From Chelonoidis abingdonii (lineage: Eukaryota > Chordata > Testudines > Testudinidae), in assembly GCF_003597395.2 (NCBI RefSeq), contig NC_133771.1, positions 57,705,774 through 57,769,773 on the forward strand: a stretch of 64,000 nucleotides of DNA, written 5' to 3'. A model generated the notes under the pieces. It did not search any database. It was not told where the DNA came from and saw only the letters and a list, made by a program, of their open reading frames with translations. Made by a program: the position numbers and the translations under genes. This document shows positions 24,151 through 35,855 of the stretch, piece by piece. How positions within the stretch are numbered: the stretch's first letter is position 1; each line of letters starts with the position of its first letter.

Positions 24151-25394
24151 CGAGACAGATAACATAGCCAGTATTTCAGTATTTACTATGCGACAGAAAG
24201 TTACATTTGTGATTCAGGCAGTTTAAGTTAAGTGTTACTTAAAAGTTTTTGAAAAGGCATTTTAAGTTGTTTAGGTCTTTTTATTGGGTAGATAGACAAA
24301 GCAGTACTGAGAGTAGAACAGGAGAGCAGAACTGAGACCTTTCAAGTTTGGCTAAGGCTGAGGGGGCATGGAGGCTTCGTTTGAGCTCCCGTTTCAGGTG
24401 AGCCCAAAATGTTGTGGGTTGTCCTGTGTGGCACAAATGTTGTGCAAGAGATTCTTTCATGTTTCTTTTTACAATGAGCAGAAAATAATGTTTTTCTATG
24501 GCGGGAGCAATATGGTATGGAAGAAGTATTATCTGAATATTTCTTTAGATGGGTTAAACAGGACCTGACTGCATGAAAAATTCACTTTTTCCTTCTCAGT
24601 CCTGTGAAAATAATCCAAAACTTTTTATTACTGGCTGTGTCAGCATGTAATCATGACTTAATGTAAGAATTATGTTTGATCATTCAATGTGCTGTGAGAC
24701 TGAAAAGACAATATTTTCAATAATCTCTGTTTGCTGAAAATGCAGATGAAATGTAAAAATGTAAAGCACCATAAGTAAACTTAGAAAAAAAATATTTTAA
24801 ATCTTATTTCAAGGCATTATCTCCTTATTTTTCCCACTTGCTCACCCCCAACTTTACTACAAAATAACAACACAAACGCTTGCGTGTATTTTTGGAACAC
24901 AATCAAGGAACACTTTTAGTACTTTGTATATTTGTATAATTGTATCTGTCGGTGTTTCATTGGTCCCCAAAATTTTATTAATCAATATGCAGATCCAAAA
25001 AACGCAGACCCAGCTCAGGTGAGCACTTTTGGTGTATTCACAAAGACAAATTGTTGAAAAAATATCTGAAGTAGAAAGAACGGAAGGCTGCCTTGCTGCT
25101 TCTTTATCCAGTTTATTCAAATTGCTTTCTAACCTGTGGACACCATCATACTAATTCTTTTTGGCCAAACGGCTTGTGAGCTGTAGGTCTTTCGAATAGT
25201 TATACCGAATGGTTGGTATAGAAAAGTTTAAGGTTGAAGAAATATAAGACGGGTCCTGATTGGGTTAGATTTTAGTCAAGTAGAGAATATTTCTGTTGTT
25301 GATTATAATTTTAGTTGATTTATAGTCTTTTTTATGGTGCTATCACTGTAGTAATTGAAGGCACTCAATTGCTTGGAATAAATTGTGCCTCACA
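24151..25394. other. Tail of hAT copy and unassigned intron (block copy 1)
   Basis: No coding region is supported. Corresponds to about 30680-31900 in copy 2. Probably the hAT 3' region followed by host intron. Confidence 0.45.
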
Positions 25395-25560
25395 TTCATT
25401 CGATGTGCAGTAGGGAAGTGGTATTTCTGGTCTTTACAGGATGGAGAAACTAAAGTAGGCAGATTAATTAGTTTTCTTAGGTCACATGGAATACTGTGGT
25501 AGAGTCAGGAATACCAATCCAGGTCTCTCAAGTCCTACCCAATGCCTACCACAAGACAAT
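25395..25560 (-). repeat. MIR-like SINE fragment (block copy 1)
   Basis: On the plus strand it reads TTTACAGGATGGAGAAACTA, then TTAGGTCACATGGAATACTG and AGAGTCAGGAATACCAATCC. This is the minus-strand order of a MIR-type SINE. The counterpart is at 31905-32090. Confidence 0.5.
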
Positions 25561-25967
25561 CCGTGCATGGCATAGGATAGACAGGTTTGTGGCAACGAGT
25601 GACATACTAAAGGTTCATTCATTTTGTGATAAATGATTAGATTTCATGTACTGAGGCAATCTGAGAGGTTCAGGCGTTGTGGCAGCCATAGCTGTTGCTC
25701 CTTCCAGGGTTATATATACTCAATTACACTTGTCTTTATTTGTGAAAGGGGAAAGCAATGATACCTGTAAATAGAAGTTAGGAAGGTAAAATTACTTCCT
25801 ACCTTTTACAGCATAGAGAAATTTACTAGATCATGGCCTGTAACTGAGCAACCAGATGACACGATTTACAATTCTTGCCATCAGTTATAGACCTAGACGC
25901 CACAAGCATAAATTGCTTAAACTATAGATATTAATACGTGTGCTGTCACTGTTAACTTTAGAAGTTC

Positions 25968-26168
25968 TGAGTCTGGTGTTCGGCAGCCCAGCGCTGAGAG
26001 AGAGAGTTTCGTCCGTGTTTTTCTTGCAGCACAGCCTGTAAGATGTGGTTTAGTGCAGCGCTGAGGAGCCTTCCCAGCGGGCCCTCCGACCACACTCACA
26101 CGTTCCAAAGCGCTGCCGCCTCCCGCAGCGCTGCCTTGCAGCGCTTTGAAATTTCAAGTGTAGCCATT
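25968..26168. mobile_element. Palindromic MITE-like repeat (block copy 1, error-rich)
   Basis: This is the degraded-looking version of the element at 32508-32712. AGCGCT units and the block CTCCGACCACACTCACAC are recognisable, but the left arm is broken by insertions and changes (GTTCGGCAGCCCAGCGCT). The poorer match suggests that copy 1 carries more read errors. Confidence 0.55.
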
Positions 26169-27039
26169 AGTTGTTGAAATGTCGTGGTCATTAATTTATT
26201 GTTCACGTGAATTTACTGTGAACTTCGTCCAGAATACAAGCAATGACTAGATTGTCTTTTATCCGTTCCACCTTGGGTGAGGAGATATGATGCAGGCAGA
26301 TGAATCTCCATAAGCTATGCAAAGTAACATCCTATACTTTAATAGGTTGGCAGTCAGGAACTTTCTTCTCTGATCCAGCTCTGTTGGCTGACTTATGGTT
26401 CTTCAATTGCCGATTCTCCACCCTGTAGGTATTTTCTAGGGCTTGCTGTCAATGCTAAAGTTGCCCCAGCCCTCTTGTGCAACCTACATAAAAGGACTTT
26501 ATGCCAGGCTCTGTTCAGGAGCACACTTACTTAGGAGTTATTAGTGTTATGCCCTTCCCTCTCCCTTCCCCACAATCCCAATCCCCAATTTTTCTGTGCA
26601 GGCTGTGCAACTAGGGGTACAATCAATCCCGATATGTAATTTTTATTCCTTGTCTTTGTCGGAATAGTAATCCAGTGAGCCTATGGGGCATGCATTTCAT
26701 AAATTATCTTTGTTTTGTGGTTGTAGATAATTGGCCTTCAGCTTGATAGTTCTGACTGTAGTTGTGCTGGTTCTAGTATAATAGCTCTTGCTCCCAGCAC
26801 TTTATTTTTGAATCCATTATTTTTAAATAACTTCTGCCTATTTGACTTTCAGTCTGTCTTCTACTCGTCTTCTTAGCTTTTTATCTCCCAACTCCCAGGA
26901 GGTCGTGACGAACTTATACCTTGAATTTCCTCTGTTTTCATTCATTCTGTCATACATGGCAAAAGTTTTCCCCCTAGAAGTATACGATCTCTTTGATCCT
27001 TGAAACATGGGACCTGTTTTCCTCATTTTAAATAATCTT

Positions 27040-28310
27040 TTTCAGCTTATCCCTCGATGCGAAGGATGAATGTTGCAAGGGGTTAGTTGATGTTTTTTTA
27101 AAAATGGCGAAGAGCCCAATTCCTTGCTTGCAATTTTCCTCAGAGAAGTGACAAGATGTTGATGCTTGGTAGGGAACATGTTGTTGGGCTGGATTTGTTC
27201 TTTTTTTCCTCCTTTGTTGTTTCTCTATCTCGATGAGCAACATCATTCTCCTCGAAAGTGAGCGTGTGACTGTGTGATGGTCTAGGCGCCACTGTGTTGC
27301 TGTTCCATTCAAGTCCTCCAGTTTGTTGGGTTGATGCCTCCTCTTTAGGTCTGTACTTCAGTGTCTTTGAAGTGCTTCCGACGTGCCCTCCTGAGCCCTC
27401 TTCTTGGACCTTAACTGAGAGAATGAAGTACTTGCATTTGGGAGGCGAATTTCAGCCATACGGTCACAGTGGACCGCCCTGGAGGTGGTGTTTCATACTG
27501 CTTGATGTTGGCTGTAGAAAGAACACTGATGTTGTGCATCGGTCTTCCAGCTGATTCTGAAGACTTCCTCTGACGCGAGCCTGCTGGAACCCACGTCCAG
27601 TGCTTGAGATGTCTCTGATTTAGAATTACCAGGAACTCACAGCCAATAGAGAAGGGGGGGATGATAATGGCATTGAAGCCAGGATCTTGTCAAGCAAATC
27701 CTATCGAGTTGAATACTTGTCTTGATAGTCTTCCAGAGATAGGTGCTGAGCACAGTGATCTGTATTTGATTTCCTGTATCAATGCTGAGGCTTTTGGGTA
27801 GAGTGGCTGCCAAGGTACGAAGGTTCTACTGTTGCCAGGGTTCTCACTGCATGGTGATTTTGTGAAGTTCAAAGAGTAGTTTGTGCAGTGTTGAGGAATG
27901 GTTAGTACCTTGGGTTTTCGAATGTTGAGGAGAGAGGGACCGGACGGTGATAGGCACACTCAAAAAGATTTAGGGTACTTTGCAGTTGGCCTGTGTGTGT
28001 GGAGATGATCAATATCATGCATTTACCTGAGATCAGGTTGATGCATTCTCATGATCTTAGATTTTGTTTGAGACTCAGAGATTCAGGAGTTGACCTCCAT
28101 ATGATACTTCAATCGCCTATCTCCATCAGGAAGTGGTCACAATGAAGATCGAGCTCAGCAAGGGTAAATGCCCCGCACTAACCCCGACGATGTCTGGCAG
28201 CAGTGCCACCCAGTCGCTGCTTCACAGTGCAAGATGGTATGTTTGGTCCTGTGGAGCGCATGACAGCATTGGTGGCAGTCAGCCCATCATTAGAATACAA
28301 TACTCAGGAA
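27040..28310 (-). pseudogene. RTE-type LINE fragment (block copy 1)
   Basis: This is the counterpart of the LINE at 33600-34865, with more frame breaks. On the minus strand the C-terminal block RRKKRTNPAQQ is visible near 27210, and the later part of the reverse transcriptase is broken into pieces. No intact frame. The clade call rests on copy 2. Confidence 0.6.
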
Positions 28311-28600
28311 GATTTGCTATAAGGACCCCATCGAGATTTTTGCAGTAGTGTTATATGGGAAATTGGTGTTTGCCTTCTGTGCATTCTTAGGAACGAAGGT
28401 CTTCGGAAAAGCTTGGGAGAATGCAAATCATGCTCCTTACCAATTTCAGTTTACCTCGATTGGGTTAAATCTTTTTAATAACCACAGTTATAGGAGCCAA
28501 TATGCCACCTTCAAAATCTCCTTGACAACATCTGACTTCAGCAATGGAAACAAAATCGTTTGAATTACTGTATATTCTTGTACAATGGTATCTCTCTCCT

Positions 28601-28625
28601 NNNNNNNNNNNNNNNNNNNNNNNNN
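28601..28625. other. Assembly gap of exactly 25 Ns
   Basis: The gap separates two copies of the same 7 kb block. A fixed 25-N run is the mark left by long-read gap-filling software (PBJelly) when sequence extended from the two sides exceeds the gap but is not merged. Confidence 0.95.
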
Positions 28626-28630
28626 TTTCA

Positions 28631-29736
28631 TGCCATGAGAAGGCAGCAAATCACCAGAGAGCATTCCATAGATGGAAAGCACTTGAGATGAGACTAAGGT
28701 TAAAGGCCACCCTAGATGATCAGCATCAAGAGAAGATTGCATCAGAGTCTCTTTACTGGCAAAATGTTCTGAAAAAGTTCATTGCCATTGTGAAAATGCT
28801 TGCTACTCCAAACCTAGCACTGCATGGCACTTCAGATCAGCTGTATGTACCAAAAAATGGAAACTTCCTTAAAATTGTGAAGCTGATGGCTGAGTTTGAT
28901 GCTGTACTCCAGGAGCATCTAAGAAGAGTCACACCCAGGAAATGTACACACACTACTACCTTGGAAAAGCAATTCAAATGAGATCATACACTTCCTGGCA
29001 ACAAAAGTCAAACAGAAGATTGTGGCAGATCTGAAGTCAGCAAGATATTCCTCTGTTACTTTGGACTGCACATCTGACATGAGCCATATGGAACACATGA
29101 CTTTAATGGTGCATTTTGTGACAACAACAGAACCTATGAAAACTCCCTCAATGGTGACTGTCAGAGAGCATTTTCTAGAATTTTATTGACATAGATGATA
29201 CTACAGGAGCTGGTATGACAAATATGCTTCTTAAAAAGCTTGAAGATACCGGAATTATGATAGCTGACATGAGAGCTCAGGGCAACGATAATGGTGCCAC
29301 ATGAGAGGAAAGAACGAGGCATGCAGACATGAATCCGAGAGTTAAACCCTCAACGTTCTATTGTCCCTGCACTTCTCATTCACTGAACTGTGGTCAGTGA
29401 TGCACCATCAGCTTCTAGTGAGGCTGCTGAATTTTTTAATGTAATTCAAATATCTATGTATTTTCTCTGCATAAACTCATCGATGGCAAATTTTGAAGCA
29501 ACTTCTGGGAACATCCTCTCTGACACTGAAACCACTGAGTGCCACATGGTGGAAAATGGAGTGGAGGCGATAAAGCCTATCAAATACCAAAATTGGGAGA
29601 CAGATGATGCCATAGTTGCCATTATGGAGGATAACATTATGACAAACTGTTCATGGAGAACAGTGGCAGAAGGAAATGGAATCACCAGAACAATACATAA
29701 CTTCAAATTTCTGTGCGGCTTATGTTGTGGCATGAC
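28631..29736 (+). pseudogene. hAT transposase fragment (block copy 2)
   Basis: The frame from about 28630 to 28981 reads HEKAANHQRAFHRWKALEMR, then WQNVLKKFIAIVKMLATPNL and LHGTSDQLYVPKNGNFLKIV, a cleaner version of the copy 1 region at 21240-21600. It then shifts frame several times. 29390-29740 resumes with VSDAPSASSEAAEFFNVIQ and ends NFKFLCGL, where the LTR cuts in at 29741. The C-terminal end of the hAT protein resumes only at about 30500. Confidence 0.78.
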
Positions 29737-29740
29737 ATAC

Positions 29741-30497
29741 TGTCATGGTATAATTCCCCACCTGAACCTTAGCGTCCAAGAATGGGGCACCAGCATTAAT
29801 TCCCCTAAGCTTGATTACCAGCTTAGGACCTGTAGCGCTGCCACCAACCAGGAATTCCAGTGCCTGGTACACTCTGGTCCCCCACAACCTTGGCCAGGGA
29901 ACCCCAAGACCCAGATCCTCTGGATCTTAACACAAGGAAAGTAAACCTTTTCCCCACTGTTGCCTCTCCCAGGCTTCCCCTCCCTGGTTACCCTGAAAGA
30001 TCACTGTGATTCAAACTCCTTGAATCTTAACAGAGAGGAAAATGCACCTTCCCCCCTCCTTCTCTCTCCCCCTCCCAGACTCTCCCTGAAAGAGACAGTA
30101 ATCCTAACACAAGAGGAATTTGCCTTTCTCTCCCCCTTCCCTCCTTTCTCCCACACCAATTTCTGGTGAATCCAGACCCGTCCCTGAGGTCTCATACCAG
30201 AATAAAAAAACAATCAGGTTCTTAAACAAGAAACTTTTAATTAAAGAAGAAAAAACAGTAAAAATTATCTTTGTAAATTTAAGATGAATTAGGTACAGGG
30301 TTTTTCAGCTATAGACACTGGAAATACCTTCCCAGCCTAAGTATACAAGTACAAATTAAAATCTTTTAGCAAAATACAAATTTGAACTTCTTTCAGCCAA
30401 ATACACAATTGACTCCTTCCAGCCAAATGCACAATGCAATAAAGAAAACAAACATAAGCCTAACTCTCCTTATCTACCTAGTACTCACTATTTTGAC
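29741..30497. mobile_element. Solo LTR, 3' truncated (block copy 2)
   Basis: Begins TGTCATGGTATAATTCCCCA after the same CATAC target bases as copy 1 and follows that LTR to GTACTCACTATTTTGACTGA. It then jumps directly into the hAT C-terminal region. The last 245 bp or so of the LTR, the second CATAC and some hAT sequence are missing, so this copy derives from one like copy 1 by deletion, or is a mis-joined read. Confidence 0.8.
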
Positions 30498-31904
30498 TGA
30501 TTAAGGCTTCTCCAAGCTGAAGTTAATAAAAACACATCTACACTCCACAATGACACAGGAGAAGCTGGTTGGCCTTGCAACTATCTCAATAGAGAATGAG
30601 CTGGCCCAAACTGTGTACCTTCAGGGACAGTTCAAATCTTTGCAACCAAGAAGGCATGGTAAGCACCACTTTGATTATTCAAACAGATAAAAATGCCAGT
30701 GTTTACTATGCAGACAAGAAAAGTTACATTTGCTGTTCAGGCATTTGAAAGTTAAGTGTTACTTAAAATTTTTGAACAAGGCATTTTAAGTTGTTAGTTC
30801 TCTTTTATTGGGGTAGATAGCAAAGCAGTACCATGAGAGTAGAACAGGAAGAACGCAGAACTGAGACCTTTCAAAGTTTTGGCCTAAGTGAGGGGGCATG
30901 GAGGCTTCGTTTGAGCTCCCCGTTTCAGGTGCCAAAATGTTGTGGGCTTGTCCTGTGTGTCACAAATTTGTGCAGAAGATTCTCATGTTTCTTTTACAAT
31001 GAGCAGAAAATAATGTTTTTCTATGGGGGAAAGCAATATGGTATGGAAAGAAGTGATTATTCTGAAATATTTCTTAGATGGTTAAACAGACTGACTGCAC
31101 TGAAAATTCACTTTTTCACTTCTAGTCCTGTGAAAATAAATCCAAAATTTTCTATTACTGCTGTGTCAGCAATGTAACATACTTAATGTAAATTATGTTG
31201 ATCCATTCAATGTGCTGTGAGACTGAAAGGACATTTTCAATAATCTCATGTTTGCTGAAAATGCAGATGAAATGTAAAACTGAAAGGACCACAATATAAC
31301 TTAGAAAAAAAATATTTTAAAATGTATTTCAAGGCATTTTCTCTTATGTTCCCACATTCTCACCCCCAACTTTACTACAAAAATAACAACACCTAAAACC
31401 TGCGTGTAATTTTTGGAAAACAATCAGGACACACTTTTAGTACTTTGCTTATTTGTATAATTGTAATCTGTCTGTGTTTCAGTTCTGTCAATTATATAAC
31501 TCAATATGCAGTCCAAAAACAGACAGACCCAGCTCAGGTGAGCACTTTGCTGATATTCACAAAGGAGCAAATTTGAAAAATATCTGAAGTAGCAAAAGAC
31601 GGAAGCTGCCTTTGCAGTGCTTCTTTATCCACTGTTTATCAAATTGCTTCTGACCTGTGAACCAGTCATACTAGTTCTTTTTTGGCCAAACGGGCTTGTG
31701 AGCTGTAGGTCTTTCCGAAGTATTATACAGGAATGTTGGTATAGAAAAGTAAGGTGAAAGGAAATATAATGACTGGTCCTGATTGGGTTTAGATATATAG
31801 TCAAAAGTAGGAATATTTCTGTTGTTGAGTTATAATTTTAGTTTATTTATAGTCTTTTTTATGGTGCTCATCACTGTAGTAATTGGGCATCTCAATTGCT
31901 TTAA
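30498..31904. other. hAT C-terminal remnant and unassigned intron (block copy 2)
   Basis: 30500-30670 carries the hAT C-terminal block (TTCTCCAAGCTGAAGTTAAT, then CTCCACAATGACACAGGAG). The rest parallels 24151-25394 of copy 1 and has no supported gene. Confidence 0.5.
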
Positions 31905-32090
31905 TAAATTGTGTCCTCACATCATTCATGTGCAGTAGGGAAGTGGTATTTCTGTTTTTACAGATGGAGAAACTAAGGTAGCAAGATTAATTAGTTTTCC
32001 TTAGGTCACACTGGAAGTCTGTGGTAGAGTCAGGAATACAATCCAGGTCTCTCAAGTCCTACTCCAATGCCTTAATCACAAGACAATCCT
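31905..32090 (-). repeat. MIR-like SINE fragment (block copy 2)
   Basis: Plus-strand blocks TTTACAGATGGAGAAACTAA, TTAGGTCACACTGGAAGTCT and AGAGTCAGGAATACAATCC form a cleaner copy of 25395-25560. Confidence 0.55.
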
Positions 32091-32507
32091 GCATGGCATA
32101 GGATAGGACAGTTTTGTGGAACAGTGACATACTAAAGGCATTCATTCCATTTTGTGATAAATGATTTATTTCATGTATGAGGCAATTTCTGAGAGGTCAG
32201 GGTTGGTGGCAGACATAGCTGTGCAGTCCTTCCAGGGTTATATTATAACTCAATTACACTTGTTTTATTTGTGAAAGAGGAGGAAAAGCAATGGCATACC
32301 TGTAAATGAGTTAGGAAGGTAAAATTACTTTCCTGACCTCTTACAGCATAGAGGAAATCTTACTAGATCATGGCACTGTAAACTTGAGCAACCAGATTGA
32401 CACGTAGCGAATCTAGCCATGCAGTTATAGAACAGCACAAGCATAACATCTTAAACTTAGATATTAAAATACGTGCTTCACTGTTAACTTTAGAAAGTTT
32501 AGAAGTC

Positions 32508-32712
32508 TGAGTGTGGTCGGAGCCCCAGCGCTGGGAGAGAGTTCTCCCAGTGCTGCAAGCTACACCTGTAGAGGATGTGGTTTACGTGCAGCGCTGAGAG
32601 AGCTCTCTCCCAGCGCTGGGGCTCCGACCACACTCACACTTCAAAGCGCTGCCGCAGCAGCGCTCCCGCAGCGCTGCCATGGCAGCGCTTTGAAATTTCA
32701 AGTGTAGCCATA
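32508..32712. mobile_element. Palindromic MITE-like repeat rich in AGCGCT
   Basis: GTGTGGTCGGAGCCCCAGCG at about 32511 is inverted at about 32611 (CGCTGGGGCTCCGACCACAC), giving a hairpin with roughly 30 bp arms. The right part repeats CAGCGCT and GCAGCGCTTTGAAATTTCAA. It is GC-rich in an AT-rich setting. It is non-coding and most likely the remains of a DNA transposon; the superfamily is not assigned. Confidence 0.65.
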
Positions 32713-33599
32713 GTTGGTTGAAATGTCGTGGTTACATTTATTTTATATGTTCACTGTGAATTTAATGTGACACCTTAGTTCCAGAATACAAGCAATGGAC
32801 TAGATTGTCTTTTTATCCCGTTTCCCACCTTGGGGATGAGGAGAATATGATGAGGCAGGCATGAGATCTCCATAAGCTATGCAAAGGTAACATCGGCTAT
32901 ACCTTCTAATAGGTTGCAGTGAGAACTTTCTCTCACTCTGATCCAGCTCTGTTGGCTGGACTTATGGTTCTTCAATTGCCCTTCCCCACCCTGTAGGTAT
33001 TTCTAGGGCTGCTGTCAATGCTAAAGTGCCCCAGCCCTTTTGCACCTACAATAAAAGGACTGTAATTATGCCAGGTCTCTGTTCAGGAGCACATTTATTA
33101 GGAAAGTTTTGTTGTGCCCTCCTCTCCCTCCCCCACAATCCCAACTCCCAATTTTTCTGTGCAGCTGTGCAACGCTAGGTACAATCTAATCCTTCGATAT
33201 GAATTTTTATGTCCTTGTCTCTTTCTGTAATAGTATAATCACAGTGAGCCATATGGGGCATGCATTTCATAATTATCCTTGTTTTGTGGTTGTAGATAAT
33301 TGGCCTTCAGCTTTATATCTCACCTGAGTTGTGCTGTTCTGTTATAATACTCTTCTCCCAGACTTTATTTTCTAATCCATTATTTTTAAATAACTTCTGC
33401 CTATTTGACTTTCAGTTGTCTTTACTGTCTTCTTAGCTTTTTATCTCCACAAACTCCACCAGGAGGTCTGGACGAACTTATACCCTTGAATTCCTCTGTT
33501 TCATTCATTCACTTTCATCATGGCAAAAAGTTTTCCCCCTAGGAAGTAACATTCTCTTTGATTACTTGAAAACATGGGCCTGTTTCTCATTTTTAAAGT

Positions 33600-34865
33600 A
33601 ATCTTTTTCAGCTATCCCTCGATGCAAGGATGATGTCTGCCAAGGGGGTTCATTGATTGTTTTTTAAAAATGGCCGAAGAGCCCAATTCCTGCCTTGCAG
33701 ATTTTCCCTCAGAAGTGACAGATGTGATCTTGGAGGAGACATAGTTGTTGGCTGGAGTGTTGTTCTGTTTTTTCCTCCTTTGTTGTTTCTCTATCTCATG
33801 AGCACATCCATTCTCCTCAAAGTGAGCTGTGACTTCGTGTATGGTCAGGCGCCACTGTGTTCTGTTCCATGTCAAGTCCTCCCAGTTTGTTGGGTTGATG
33901 CCTCCCTTTTTAAGGTGTACTTCCAGTGTCTTTGAAGTGCTTCCACTGCCCTCCATGAGCCCTTCTTCTCTGACTTAACTGAGAGAAGAGTACTTGCTTT
34001 GGGAGGCGAATTTCAGCCATACGTTCACAGTGGACAGCCCAATGGAGTTGGTGTTTCATAACCTGCTGATGTTGGCTGTAGAAAGAACACTGATGTTAGT
34101 GCATCGGTCTTCCCAGCTGATTCTGAGATTCCTCCTGAGGCAGCACTGCTGGAACCACTCCAGCTGCTTGAGATGTCATCTGTAGGTTACCCAGGACTCA
34201 CGCCCATAGAGAAGGGTGGGGATGATAATGGCATTGTAAGCCAGGATCTTGTAAGCAAATCCCTATCATTGAATACTTGTTTGAATAGTCTTCCAGAGGA
34301 TGTGCTAGCACAGTGGATCCTGTATTTGATTTCTGTATCAATGCTAGCTGTTTGGGAGAGGTGGCTGCCAAGGTACGGAAAATGGTTCATATTTTCCAGG
34401 GGTTCTCCACTGATGGTGATTTGTGAAGTTCAAAGAGTAGTTTGTGCAGGTGAGGATTGGTAGAGTACCTTGGTTTTCCCAATGTTGAGAGAGAGAGACC
34501 CAGACTGTGATAGGCACCTGCAAAAAGATTTAGGGTACTTTGCAGGTTGGCCTTTGTGTGTGGGAGAATGATCCAATCATCTGCATACTGAAGATCAGTG
34601 ATGCCAATTCTCATGATCTTAGATTTTGTTTGGAGACATCAGAGACTCAGGAGTTGACCATCCATATGATACTCAATCCCTATTCCATCAGGAAGGTGGT
34701 CACAGATGAGAATCAGAAGCACAGCAAGGTAAATGGAGAAGAGTGTTGGAGCAGTGACACAGTCCTGCTTGACACCAGTGCAAATGATGAATGGTTTGGT
34801 CTCTGAGCCATTGCACAGCATGGTGGCAGTCATCCCATCATAGAATACAATACCTCAAGGAAGAT
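33600..34865 (-). pseudogene. RTE-type LINE, 3' half of ORF2
   Basis: On the minus strand, in order: VKQDCVTAPTLFSIYLAVLL (34833-34639 frame), then LQYADDWI with the catalytic Asp pair (about 34576-34588), NHFPYLGSHLSQTASIDTEI (34390-34187), IIIPTLLYGRESWVTYR across a frame change, and the C-terminal EEVHLKKGGINPTNWEDLTW-type end (33956-33612). The YADD motif, the HFPYLGS block and the basic tail fit the RTE-like LINEs often annotated as craniofacial development protein 2-like. At least four frame breaks make it inactive. Confidence 0.75.
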
Positions 34866-35165
34866 TTGCTGATAAGAGACCCCATCAGGATTTTGCAGAA
34901 TAGTGTTCTATATGTGTGGGAAAACTTGGTGTTTGCCATTCTGTGCATTCTTAGGGAACAGAGGGAGTCTTCCGGAAAAGGCTTTGGGGTCAGAATGCAA
35001 ATCATGCTCCCTTACAATTTCAGTTTTACCTCATTTAAATGCTTTTTTAAAACACAGTTATATAGGAGCCAAATGATGCCACCTTCAAGAAATCCATCCT
35101 TGGACAGCCATCTGACTTCAGCATGGAAAACAAAATCGTTGAATTACTGTTATATTCTTGATACA

Positions 35166-35665
35166 ATGGCTTTAAATTGTGGTCATTCTTAAGACTTTGT
35201 CCAAATAATGATTAATCAAGCTAGCCTGATGTCTCAGTGTATAGGGCAAAGAAATGTAACCATGTGCTGATCCAGCCTTGAGACTCTTAACTTCTCAGGC
35301 AAATATGTAGTAGGAGTTGAGTGTGCTATGGAAGTGATTCTTTATTTTCAGGTTGAGGGGAAAAAGGGGAAGTTGCACTTTTCTGGTTACAGAACTGCCT
35401 GCTCCCTTCAGACATGGGTTGAATACAGTTGTTCTTGCTCCTCTTAAGAAAGGGAAAATTGAATTATACTTGGAGAAATGACTGAAAATAATTGGATGAG
35501 TGAAAACCATATAACCTTTCCTCAACACACTCATGAGTCACTGCTTTGATGATGCATCCCTTTATTATATGCCTTTGAAGGGGCAAGAGCAAGTCTTATG
35601 CTCAGAAGCTAATATTTCCAGCTACCACCCCACCCAAAAGAATATATTAACTATAGTCATTGCTT
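35166..35665. other. Intronic sequence, no gene seen
   Basis: Unique-looking, AT-rich intron right after the duplicated block. No gene or recognised repeat. Confidence 0.5.
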
Positions 35666-35669
35666 ATGC

Positions 35670-35855
35670 TCCTGTGTGACCTAGTGAAGAGAGGCAGTGT
35701 AGACTTGTGGATTAAGCAAGTCACTTAACCTGTCTGTGCCTCAGTTTCACCACCTGTAAAATGAGGATTATGATACTGACCTCTTTTGTAAAGCACTTTG
35801 AGATATATGGATGAAAAACACAATGTAAGAGCTAGGTATAATAATAATAATGTCA
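35670..35855 (+). repeat. MIR-type SINE
   Basis: Contains the MIR core in order: AAGCAAGTCACTTAACCTGT, CTGTGCCTCAGTTTCACCAC and TGTAAAATGAGGATTATGAT, then AAGCACTTTGAGATATATGG. It ends in an ATA-rich simple tail. It is an old tRNA-derived SINE shared by amniotes. Confidence 0.85.

Larger units (their letters stand above)
21238..28585. repeat. Tandem 7 kb block, copy 1
   Basis: This block reappears in the same orientation at 28631-35165. It holds hAT transposase sequence, the solo LTR, hAT 3' end, a MIR-like fragment, a palindromic MITE and an RTE-type LINE, all in the same order in both copies. The two differ mainly by scattered single-base insertions and deletions, not by substitutions. Copy 1 contains about 870 bp (near 23095-23970) that copy 2 lacks. 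The two copies are separated by exactly 25 Ns. Confidence 0.9.
28631..35165. repeat. Tandem 7 kb block, copy 2
   Basis: Starts with the hAT segment GCCATGAGAAGGCAGCAAAT and ends at TATATTCTTGATACAATGG, matching 21240 and 28585 respectively. It lacks the 3' quarter of the LTR and about 620 bp of hAT sequence that follow it in copy 1. The junction lies near 30497. Beyond 35165 the sequence is no longer duplicated and looks clean. Confidence 0.9.

Noticed and set aside
32513..32707. 64-residue Ala/Ser-rich open frame
   Set aside because: It is a translation of the palindromic AGCGCT repeat; its error-rich copy at 26 kb does not preserve the frame.
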